From contig BRON01000009.1 in NCBI GenBank assembly GCA_024345305.1, positions 1,054,001 through 1,118,000 of the forward strand: a stretch of DNA of 64,000 nt. Direction: 5' to 3'. A model generated the notes under the pieces. That model was not told the origin of the DNA. It saw only the letters and a program-made list of their open reading frames with translations, and did not search any database. Below are positions 44,264 to 54,800 of this stretch, one piece after another; position 1 is the first letter of the stretch; every line of letters begins with the position of its first letter. The stretch comes from Mrakia gelida. Taxonomy: Eukaryota; Basidiomycota; Tremellomycetes; Cystofilobasidiales; Mrakiaceae. The position numbers were made by a program, and so were the translations under genes.

Positions 44264-46837
44264 ATGTCCGTGAGCTTCCCTCCCTCCTCTTCCACGCTCC
44301 TGGACCCCACATTTCTACGGAAACGTCGCCATCACTCCAAAAAAGCAGCTTCTCACGCCGGGTAAGGCCCATCCGTCCTTCCCTCCCCTCACTCCCTCCT
44401 TCCTTCCAGCTTGCGCTCGAGCTGACTTTCTCCTTCGCTTTGCTTTGTAGATCTGAGCAATCCTTCACCTCCTCGCACTACCCTTCCCCTGGCTCCATCA
44501 TCTCTAGCTCTGGACGGTCTCGGAGACGGAGCCATCATCGTCGAGGAGCTGAGGAAGGAGAAAGTCCAGCGAGGAGATGGACGAATTGGATGGCTCATAC
44601 GGGATTGAGACACTTGACAGTGCCGGTCATTCTGCTGGTGGTCGGGTTGATGAAGTGGTGTGTTGGGCTGGGAGGCTATAGTGGTGAGTACTCTCGAGGG
44701 GAGGCATCGAGGGAAGGAAGGAGAGAGCTCGAGCTGACCGAGCTGAACCATCGTTTGCTTTTGGTTGGCTTCTCGCAGGAGCTGGAGATGGACCTATGTT
44801 CGGAGACTTCGAGGCTCAGAGGCATTGGATGGAGATCACTCTGTTCATACCGTTGAAGCAGTGGTACAGGTTCGATTTGCAGTACTGGGGCTTGGATTGT
44901 GAGTCTCCTTTCCGTTGACGTTCAAGCTCACCTTTCGTCCCTCCTTCCTTCCCACGACGCCTTTGCCTCCCCTCCATACCGACTCTGATCCGTTCTAATC
45001 TCGTCGACAGACCCTCCCTTAACGGCCTACCACTCTCTCCTCCTCGGCAAGATCGGAACCCTCTTCTCACCCTCCTGGTTCGCTCTCAACTCATCAAGAG
45101 GATTCGAATCAGCCGGACTCAAAGCGTTTATGAGAGCCTCGGTCCTGCTCGGAGAGGTCGCCGTCTACTGGAGTGCAGTGTGGGCTTGGATATACTGGAA
45201 GGAGGAGACTTCTGGGTCCAGCACCTCGAGAAGAGGAAAGGTACGTCCACTCAACCTCTTCTTTCTGAGTTCGTTCAAGCTCACCATCGTCGCTTCCCTC
45301 CCTCGATTCTTCTAGCAAATCAACCTCTTCCTCTTCCTTCTCCAACCCGCTCTCATCCTCATCGACAACGGTCACTTCCAATTTAACTCCATCATGCTCG
45401 GACTCACCCTCTGGTCGCTCGTCTTCCTTCGAAACGGAACCCAAGACGGACTCGCTTGCGTCGCGTTCGTCGCGAGCTTGGGATTCAAGCAGATGAGCTT
45501 GTACTATGCTCCTGCTGTGGGGGTTTGGCTGGTGGGGAAGTGCTGGAACTTGGGTAGAGTGGATGGGTGAGCAGTCCCTCTCGTAGTCGAACAAGAAGCG
45601 GCTGAAATGGAGAAGTCGAAACTGACGCGTCCTGATTCTCGTCTTTTTGGTCAGCTCGAAGCTCTTGCTGAAGCTGGGTTTGACGACCGTGGGATCCTTC
45701 GTCATCGTTTTCGGACCTTTCCTCTACCCGCTCTCGGAACTCCAACAAGTCCTGCATCGGATCTTCCCTTTCGATCGAGGGATCTTCGAGGACAAGGTTG
45801 CGAACTTCTGGGTTCGTTCGAACCTCCTTCCTTTCCTTTTTTTCTTCGCTCGACCACCTTGATCGAAGCTCTACTGACTCTTCCTCCTCTTCTCACGTCC
45901 CACCTCGTTTCACATCTCCCAGTGCGCCTCCAACACGGTCCTCAAATGGAAAACCCTGCTCCCGACTTCAGCCCTCCCTCCTCTCGCCCTCGCCCTCACC
46001 TTCCTCTCTCTCCTCCCTTCGACCGTCCACTTCCTCTACCTCTCCCATACCCTACCAAAAGGAACCAACTTCAGCAAACTTCTACCGGCGCTCGTCTGGG
46101 AGAGCGCAATGAGCTTCTTCCTGTTCTCGTTCCAGGTGCACGAGAAGAGCGTGTTGGTGCCGCTGCTGGGAGTGCTGATGGGAATGTTCGATCTCGAGGG
46201 TGGAGAGGAGGTAGACGGATGGGGTGTGCTGCTCAATAATGTCGCTGTCTTCAGGTCAGTAGCTATGTCTCGATCAGAGCGAGGAGGGCAGTGATCTTCG
46301 TCTCGACGCGTCTCGTCTCGCTGACCTTGCTTCTTCTCACTCGGTTCCTTCGTCCCACCCAGCTTATACCCTCTTCTCAAAAAGGACGGTCTATCCCTCC
46401 AATATACGGTCATCACCACCCTCTGGAACTACATCCTCGGGTCGTTCAACTCCACGAACCCTCTTCGATCTCCTCCGTCGCTCCTCAAATACCTCTCTCT
46501 CGTACGTCCGCTCTCCCACCACTCCCTCGCTCCTTGCGAACTCTCGTCTCTCCTCGCTGATCTTCTGTCGCCGTTCTCGTTCTCCCTTTCCGTCGCCTCG
46601 TTCGTCGTCTACCAGCTCACCTACCCAACCATCTTCGTCCTTCACGCTCTCGAGCTATTCCTCCCCAACCCGATCCCTTCCAAACCGGATCTCTACGTCG
46701 TTCTGAACGTGCTGGTGTGTTTCGGTGTCTACCTCGTGGGATGGTTGGCTGGGTTGCGGAGGCAGGTCGAGGTTGGGTGGGGGTTGGAGCTGGGTTTGGG
46801 AGCGAGGAGAGACGGGAAGGGAGAGGAGATTGATTAG
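44264..46837 (+). CDS. ALG6: Dolichyl-P-Glc:Man9GlcNAc2-PP-dolichol alpha-1,3-glucosyltransferase (ALG6)
   Basis: Starts [20 protein letters not shown], a cytosolic leader. A first membrane helix follows ([20 protein letters not shown]). The luminal loop 1 has [19 protein letters not shown] then [20 protein letters not shown], the diagnostic D-F-E-A-Q-R-H-W and W-x-L-D-Y-P-P-L-T-A-Y motifs with the catalytic Asp. Later blocks are [40 protein letters not shown] and [15 protein letters not shown], plus several more helices. The protein is about 600 residues with around eleven predicted transmembrane segments. It adds the first glucose to the lipid-linked N-glycan precursor in the ER. The first exon join (GG|A) shifts the apparent frame and restores the whole N-terminus. 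The close relative ALG8 is less likely because the [10 protein letters not shown] block is that of ALG6. Confidence 0.9.
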
Positions 46838-47056
46838 ATCCGATGCGAGAATTTTCGTCTGGCGATGGCGAAACACGAGAAACATCTTGAAGCCGAGGCT
46901 GTGACACCGAGAAGGTTTTCTTGACTCGTTGTCGGCAAGGGAAGGGAAAGAAGGAGGAGCGCTGAAAGAGCTCGACGGTCCCTCACCTCCTTCCTCCTCC
47001 CACGACCAGCGCCCAACCACGTTTTCTGCCTTACCTCGCTCGCAAATTCATCAAGC

Positions 47057-48119
47057 ATGGACTCTCAAGCCATTCCCTCCCCTTCTCGACCTCTTCCTTC
47101 CCTCCCAGTCGAGATGAAGCGTCACATCTTGCAGTTTTGTGACCCTTCCACCCTCTACAACACCTCCCTCGTCTCGCTCGCCTTCCTCGAACTCTCCTCC
47201 CCGCTTCTCTACGAGGAAATCGAGATCACTGGTCTCTCGAATCTGGAGATGCTGTTCTGCTCAAGGGTGAGTCGGATATCGCCTTCTTTGGATGAGCATT
47301 GTGGAGAAGAAGCAGACGAGATGGAGACGAGCTCACCTTCCTCAAGTCCCTCCTTCCCTCCTCTTCGCTTCCTCCTCCTTCTGATCAGGTCGGCACTACC
47401 CAAACCCAAGTCGCACCCTCCCTCACCCTCTCTCACATCCGAACCTTCACCGTTCTCGCAAGTTCAGACTACGGAGGAACCCTCACGCTCTCTCGAGATC
47501 GAATGCCCTCCTCCTCCTCCTCCCTCGCCGTCGACCTCCTCACCTTCCGTCCCTTCGCGATCAAGCAAAACTTCGGGAACTTCAGAAACCACCATACGGA
47601 GGAGGAGCAGGAGCTCAGCCGATGGAACGCTCTCATCCCTTTCTTTAACCCAACCACCCTCCACCTCGTCGGTCTGACCCCATCATCCTCACCCGATCCG
47701 CCTTCCTCTTCCCCAACCCCATCACCGTCCCTTTCTCCAACCTCAAGGAGCTCCTCTTCAAAGACGTCCACCTCTTCCACTGGAAAACAGGAGAACCAGC
47801 CGTCGAGCCCTGGCTCTCAGCAGCCGAACTCGTCTCCATCGTCTTCGACGCGTGCGAGGATGAGGATCAGGGGAAACGGACCTCGTCGTCGGACCTCGGA
47901 TGGCAGATCGGACTATGCCTCGACGGCATCCTCAGATATGGCGTCGAGTCGACGGTGAGAGATGTTGTAGTGAAGGTATCGTCGGAGGAAATGAAGAGTG
48001 AGATCCTGGACCACGTCTGGGAGGAGCCAGGTCAAGGGTGGAGGAGCGAGGAGGAACGGGCGAGGTTCGAGAGATATGTGAAGTTCGAGGAGGTTGGGTT
48101 TACGTCTGAGGAACAGTAG
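47057..48119 (+). pseudogene. F-box-like family 2 copy B, with a frameshift
   Basis: Exon 1 is again exactly 210 bases (LPVEMKRHILQFCDPSTLYN, LVSLAFLELSSPLLYEEIEI). Exon 2 starts at 47389 (TTQTQVAPSLTLSHIRTFTV) and matches copy A up to FFNPTTLHLVGL. At about 47671-47675 the homologous frame jumps by one base. In the shifted frame the similarity resumes at once (SDPIILTRSAFLFPNP, FSNLKELLFKDVHLF, SDLGWQIGLCLDGIL, VVVKVSSEEMKSEILD, FEEVGFTSEEQ) and stays open to the stop at 48117-48119. Read as given, the protein is truncated or altered after about 160 residues. The intact second half suggests either a recent inactivation or a single missing base in the assembly. No intron resolves it. Confidence 0.72.
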
Positions 48120-48708
48120 GGGATGGTGGTGAGTGCTCAGATCTTATCTCCTCTCGAAGGCGAGCTCTCCCGGTGCTGATCTCGTTCTTCAACGCGTCGC
48201 GCTCAGTTCTTCGAGTCGAAATCGACACCGTTCTTCGACCACGACGCGTCGTCTTCCCTTCCTCCATTACATTCCCGCCCCTCCAACTCCCTCAACCTCC
48301 TCCAAAATACCTCGAGCTCGTCCCTCGCAATCGATTTGATGCATGCCTTACATCTCTGCCTCGAAGTCTGGGCTCGTCGAAAGAAAACCGCGTCCGTTCC
48401 ATCCTGCAGACGCGCTCTTCCAAGGCTCTTCTCTCGACCTTCTCAACACCGCCCGGCTTCCTCTCTTTCCTTTCTCTCCGGGCGCTGTTGCCTCCCGTCT
48501 CCCGATTTGAATTCTCCTGTCCTCCCCACAGACAGAGGCTCGAGGGAAAGTCGAGGGCATCCCCTTCCGGAAGCTAGCCCGCTCTCCCGATCCTCCCTTC
48601 GAAACCTCAGCCTTGGGCTTCCCTCTCTTTTCATCCCCAACCACCTCAACCCTCCCCCCCTCCACTTCACTTCTCTACCCTCTCCTTCCCCTCACTCACA
48701 CTCTCATC
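48120..48708 (+). other. Downstream exon after F-box family 2 copy B, then promoter of the dehydrogenase
   Basis: The intron at 48129-48206 (GTGAGT, branch GGTGCTGATC, CGCTCAG) shares the text TCTCGAAGGCGAG and CGGTGCTGA with copy A. The following exon has an open frame with SNSLNLLQNTSSSSLAIDLM then HALHL, matching copy A. The last 100 bases are C/T-rich leader of the dehydrogenase gene. Confidence 0.5.
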
Positions 48709-51253
48709 ATGGCTGGATCAAATCTCGACTCTTACACTGAGGAGCAAAAGCTCGATCTCGTCGTTTCCCTCGTTCGTCCTCCTCCCGTTCCCTCCTCCTC
48801 CTTGCCCTCCAAGCTCTTCTTCCCTCGTCACTTCGGCTCGCTTCCGTCTTTGCTGACCACTCTCCCCCTTCCCTCTTTCCTCACCCTTCCTCACATCTAT
48901 CGCTCTCCTCACCTTCCTCGCCCGTCTCCTCACATCTCATCCGCGATTTCGCCCTCCCAAAGCTCACCGCCGTTCACGTTTTGACTGCTGTTGAGGCCCT
49001 CGCCCTCGGAGCCAAGGCTTCCCTCAACCTCGATACCCTTACCGAGCTCATCGCCGGAGCTGGTACGTCCAGTCTCTATCTTCTCGCTTTCGAGCGAAAG
49101 TCGTAGATGGCGAGGCTGAGGAGGAGGGAGGAGGAGGAGATGGATGTTCGGAAGGTCGACCGGACTTTCTTTGGGAGACGAATTCGAAGCTCACCTTTTT
49201 CGCCTATTTCCTTCTGACTTTTTCTCATCAGCTGGAGACTCTTACGCTCTTCGATCCGTTGGAACCGAGCTCGTTGGATACGGAAGCACCGATTCCATTG
49301 GAACCCTCGATGATCTCGTAAGTTCGCCTTTCCTTTCCTCCTGTCCCTCGTCTTGTATCTTCTTCCTCGTCTTCTTCGTCAAAGAACGAGGCCTCTCTCC
49401 CGACCACTGTTGCCAGCCCATCTGATTCCTTGTCGTTTTGTCCAACTCTCAGCTCGCCAAAACCTCCGAGGTCGTCTCCATCGCTCGAGACCTCAAGCTT
49501 CCTCTCCCTCTCCTCACCGTTGCTGAGCAGCTCCTCATCGCCGCCAAGGGACAGTCTGGAGGAAAGACCTCCGCTGCTGTTGCCGTCGCTAAGCTTTGGG
49601 AGTCGTTCGGTGGAGAGAAGATCAAGAGCTCGCAAGCTGGAGCTCTTACTGGACTCGACGCTGAGGGAACCCCTTCGCGAGTCGGTTTCATTGGACTCGG
49701 AGGTGAGCTTATATGCTTCCTTGCAACGTCTCGATGAAGATCTTCAGTCGCTGACCCTGCGTTCCTCCTTTCGTCTCGCGCTTCTTCAGCTATGGTGAGC
49801 TCAAAACTCTTTTGTCGTTCGAGCTCCTCCGTCATCCTTTTCTGACCCTCCATCTCCTCGCGTCTCGTCTCTTTCTTTCCTTTCTCAGGGTTTCGGAATG
49901 GCCAAGTCCATCGTTAAGGCTGGAATTCCCTGCCTCGGATACGACGCCTACCCTCCTTCCCTCGAGAAGTTCGTCGCCATCGGAGGAAAGGCTGCTGCTT
50001 CGCTCGTCGAGGTCGCGACTGGAACCGACGTTCTCGTTCTCATGGTCGTCAACTCTCAGCAGGTTGAGGACGTTCTTTTCGGAGAGAAGGGCGTCGGACA
50101 TCGTGAGTCTCTTTGCATCATCTGAGCGAGTGTTAAGAGCGAAGAGGAGAAGAAAGCTGACCCTCGTTTCGTCTCGTCGTCGCGTCAGTCCTCGCTCCTG
50201 GAGCCGCCGTCGTTGTTTCCTCCACCGTTCCCCCCTCCGCCGCTAAGGTCATCAACGAGAAGCTCTCCCTCCTCCCCAACAAGCCCATCATGGTCGACGC
50301 TCCCGTTTCTGGAGGTGCTGCCCGAGCCGCTAACGGAGATCTCACCATCATGGCTTCCGGAGAGGCTGCTGGACTCAAGAAGGCTGGAACCGTTCTCGAT
50401 GCTTGCACGAAGGCTGGTGAGTCCTTTTTCTCGCACCTGACGAGGACGCTGTGGTTGAGCGATGGAGGAAAGAGGGCGGACAGGTCGAGGTGGACGCGGG
50501 CCCGTCGAAGGAAGCTGACCTCGTTCTTCTTTCATTCTCCACCCTCAGCTGGAGGAGCCGACAAGCGTCTCTTCTTCTTCTCTGGAGGAGTTGGTTTCGG
50601 ATCTTACGTCAAGGTTCGCTCGTCTCTCCTGCCTTCCTTCGCCGGGAAAGGCCAAGCTCACTCGCTCTCCTTTCGTCGCTCCCAATCACAGCTCGCTCAC
50701 CAGAACTTGGCTGGAGTTCACGTCGCCGTCGCCGCTGAGTCGATGGCTTTCGCTACCAAGATTGGACTTAACCTGAGGACCACCTTCCAGCACGTTAAGG
50801 CCTCCAAGGGTTCGAGTTGGATGTACATCAACCGTGAGTTTTCGCCTCCTTCTGTCTCGCGACTCGAGCTTTCTTCGACTCGAGCTGACTTTCCCTCCTC
50901 TTCTTCGCTTTTAGGAATGGCTCGACTCGTCGAGGGAGATGCTACCTGCCTCTCCGCTATCGATATCCTCGTCAAGGACATCGTGCGTTCCTGTTCCTCT
51001 TTCCTTCCTCGAACCCTTCCCTTGACGCGTCGAGCCTCGCTTCCAGCGCTGACCTCCCCCTCTCTTCTCTCCTTCGCTCCTCCAGGGAATCGTGGTGTCG
51101 GAAGCCGCTCTTCTCGGAACTCCCGTCTTCATGTCCTCCACCGCCTTCTACCCCTACATCTACCTCTCCTCGTCAGGAAAGGGACGAGACGACGACACCA
51201 CCATTGTCAAGATCTACGAGCCTTTGGGGTTGATCGCCCACAAGAAGTGGTAG
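48709..51253 (+). CDS. Beta-hydroxyacid dehydrogenase (HIBADH/L-threonate-dehydrogenase-like) with extra N-terminal domain
   Basis: The N-terminal third (TAVHVLTAVEALALGAKASL, SYALRS, LAKTSEVVSIARDLKLPLPL then LLTVAEQLLIAAKGQ) looks like the helical C-terminal domain of this family, without its own Rossmann fold. A complete enzyme follows: RVGFIGLGAMGFGMAKSIVK (NAD-binding GxGxxG), MVDAPVSGGAARAANGDLTI (substrate-binding DxPVSGG), VGFGSYVKLAHQNLAG (with the catalytic Lys of the GxGxxxKLxxN block) and a second helical domain ending with YLSSSGKGRDDDTTIVKIYE. About 440 residues. Such enzymes oxidise hydroxyisobutyrate, L-threonate or similar four-carbon acids with NAD. In many fungi this module is fused to kinase or aldolase domains; here it ends after the dehydrogenase. 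Substrate not determined. At least ten introns. Confidence 0.85.
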
Positions 51254-51886
51254 ATGTTGAGGTTCTTAGATATGTAGTACTTTTTGGGATATCATAACAC
51301 TTCACGCACACTTGCTCGAGAAGAGGGACCGTTGTCACTCGGGAAAGACGACGCGTCCGTTTGGTTCGCCCGTCGAGATTGAGTGACGAGAGCCGATGTA
51401 GCGTTCAATATAGATTCGAGCGTCTTGATCATTTTCGGATCTACGCGGTCGACGAGAGATGGAAAAGAGACGCGCTCTGCCCTCTGCCGTCCACATCGTT
51501 GAGTCTTGTTGAACCTTGCCTCGCCTCGCCTCGACGCTCGTTCTCGCTTCAGATCACGACCAAGATTCAGAAGACGATTCATAGATAGTACTGACATAGA
51601 GAACGATCGAAAATAAATAGACTGAGGATACCAAAGAGCCTGAGCACATAAAAAGGAGCGTGATGAAGAGTCAAGGGAAAGCGAACGCGAAAGTTCCCAA
51701 GCAACAAAGAGATGAACGAGTGTGTAGAAGAGTGGCCGAAGACGAGACGACGAGAGCGAAAAGAAAAAAGCAAGAGAGCGACCGAACTCTAAAGCAGATG
51801 AGTTTTAACGAGCGGATACGAAGGAAAGGAGCGTACGAGAACGAAGAAAGAAAGAAGGGAAAGGGAAAGGGAACGGATCTCGATAT
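51254..51886. other. Convergent intergenic region
   Basis: Between the dehydrogenase stop (+) and the WSC gene stop (-). A purine-rich stretch lies at 51600-51880. No gene is supported. Confidence 0.5.
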
Positions 51887-54800
51887 CTAGTGCTTTCGGG
51901 AGAGCATGGGAAGGTATCGCCTCCTGGTGACCTTGGCGGGAAGGGTCCAGATGGAGAGAGCGTTTCCTGGAAGAGAGAGAAGAGAGGAAAAAGGAGGAGA
52001 AGTCAGCCTCGAGTTTCGAAGGTTGAGAAAGCGACGCGATGCGAAGTCGCAGGAAATAGTTTTGCTCACCTCCTCCGGCGAGCTCCGTCTGGGCTCCACC
52101 AGCAGCCATGTTGCAGTTCGTGCTCTTGGTAGCGGTGTTGACGTTGACGTTGCTCGAAGATCCACAGAAGCACTTAAGAAGGGAACGGCGGGAAAGGGAA
52201 ACTCGTCAGGTCGTGATTCGATGAAGATCGAGAGAAGAAGATTGAGAGCCGACTCACCTGAGTTCCGTACTCAAGTCCGGCGATATTGGAACCCTTGGAA
52301 GAGCAGAAGGCGGTGCAAGACTCAACGGTCATCTTGGCGTCCTCGTACGAGGCGTCCTGGAGAAGTCGAGATCCGTCGGCGGGCTCAGCGAGACAGAGAG
52401 GAGCCGATTTCCATCCAGAAGCGAGGGTAGCCGAGGTATCGGCCTTGACGGTAGTGGTGAAGATCTGGAGGGCTTGGGGTCCTCCGCAGATCTGAAAGAG
52501 GGAAGAGGAACGAAGTCAGCCTCGCGTCGAGTCGCTTCGAAAGAGCAAGGCCGCGGAAGAGAAGCTGAACTCACGGCAGTCGAATCTCCGGAGCAGGGGA
52601 CGTTGCAGTTGACGTTGGCAGCGAGGGTGCCGAGAACGAGGGTCGAAGAGCAGTCTGTAGGGAGGAAGAACGAGATGAGCAGATGTCTAGGGAATCGACG
52701 CGTCGAACCGAAAAGATCTCGAACTTACAGCACTCTCGTCCCCACTCAACTCCAGCCATCGAGAACCCGGCGTTTCCACAGAAGTCGGTGCAGAGCTTGA
52801 AGGTCATCTGAGAAAGGAAACGAGGGAGACGCTCAGCAGGGTTCGAACGCGTCGAGTTTGAAGACGAAAAAGACTCACGACGTCGCTCGAGAATCCAGCT
52901 CCGGTCAGGGCTCGTCCAGGAAGCTCGCTGTAACAGAGGAGGGTAGAGGAGAACCCGTTGGAGAGGGTGACGGCGGCGGAGGTGGCAGCAGGAGCTGGGG
53001 AGGTCGTAGCAGTCGTCGTCGAGGCTGTCGTGGTCGGAGAGGGAGCGATGAGGGTGAAGACTCCGTTGGAGAGAGTAGCGAGAGCGGTGTTGTCTGTGAG
53101 GAGACACAAAGAAGAAGTTAAGAGGTCAGAAACAGGCCGACCTTTCAAACCGAGCCGGCCTCGTTCGAAACTCACAAACGAGCGACAAAGCGGAAGATCC
53201 TCCACAGGTCTGGGTCTTGTCTCCTCCGCAAGGCATGGGAGTCGAGCTGGAGAGGAGAGAAAGAGAAGCCCCGTTGGAGAGCGAGTTTCCACAGTAGCTG
53301 GTAGCGCGAGAAGAAGGAAGAGGGAAGGGGGAGAAGAGGAAAGAGGAAGGCGAAGGAGAGGAGAGAGGTCAGCGTCGCGTTTTTCTCCCCAAGGTCAACT
53401 CGAGGAGAGACTGCTTACCACTCGGTCGAGTACTCGGTTCCGGACAAGGCAAATCCAGCAGCAGTGCAGTACTTGGCGCAGACAGAGGGGGTCATGTCCG
53501 ACGAACTGGTGCTGGATCCGGTGAGAGCTCGAGTGTTTCCGCTGGGACCTTCGGCGACGAGAGACGAGGAAGCTGACTTGTATCCACTAGGGAGGGTTAC
53601 AGTCGAGACGGGGGTCGTGACGGGGGTAGTCGAGGTGAGGGTGAAGACGTTGTTCGAGAGCGTGGCGAGAGCGGTGTTGTCTAAAGAACGACGCGAGGAA
53701 GGTCAGTAGTTGTTCTTTCCCTCTCGTGTACCCTCTCGTCCTTCGCGAAAGCTGACTCACAGACGAGGGAGAGAGCCGAAGCTCCTCCGCAGGTTTGGGT
53801 AGCATCTCCACCACAAGCCATGGGCGAGGCAGACGAGAGGAGGGTGAGGGAAGCTCCGTTCGAAAGCGCGTTCCCGCAGTAGCTTTTCGAGAGGAAGAAG
53901 TGAAAGAGGTCAGTCCCTGAGCCACTTCGAGAGCGATGGAGCGAAAGAAAACTCACCACTCGGTCGAGTACTCAGTTCCACTCAAAGCGAATCCAGCAGC
54001 GGTACAGTAGAGCGCGCAGACGGAGGGAGTCATGTTCGACGCGCTCGTGCTGGCTCCAGTGAGAGCTCGAGTGTTTCCGCTGGGTCCTTCGGCGACGAGA
54101 GACGAGGAAGCCGACTTGTATCCGCTGGGGAGGATGATGGAGGCGACGGGAGTGGTTACTGGAGTAGTGGTGGACGATCCAGTCGAGGTGATGACTCCGT
54201 TGGTGAGCGTCGCAAGGGCAGTGTTGTCTGCAAACCAGAGTCAGATCGAGATCAGTCAAAGGTCCTATACTCGAACTTCGCTCTCCGTCACTCTAGTCGA
54301 CTCACAAACGATCGAAAGAGCCGAGGATCCTCCACAAGTCTGGGTCTTATCTCCTCCACAAACGGTTCCCGAGGAAGCCGAAGTGAGCGACAGAGCAGCT
54401 CCGTTGGAGAGCGAGTTTCCACAGTAGCTATTTTTGGCGAAGAACAGTGAAAGGGGGAGGAGATAGAGAAAGATGGGGAGGGGACGGGAGGGAGAGGAGA
54501 AGTCAGCGACGAACGTCCAGTTTCGAGCGAGGCAAATCGATTTAAGACGAACCATTCGGTGTACCACTCAGTTCCACTGATAGCGTATCCGGCCTTGGTG
54601 CAGTAAGCGGCACAGACCGAGGGAGTCATGTTGTCGGCCGAAGTTGAGGCTCCAGTCAAAGCTCGTCCGCTCGTTCCCTCAGCGATCAACGACGAGGAAG
54701 CCGACTTGTATCCAGCTGGGACGATGATGGCAGGGGTAGTAGGGGTAGTGGTAGAGGTAGTGACGGTAATGACTCCGTTGGCGAGGGTAGCGAGGGCGGT

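Noticed and set aside
43996..44856. 286-codon open frame upstream of ALG6
   Set aside because: Only its second half is coding, as ALG6 exon 2 after the GG|A splice; the first half is leader and intron.
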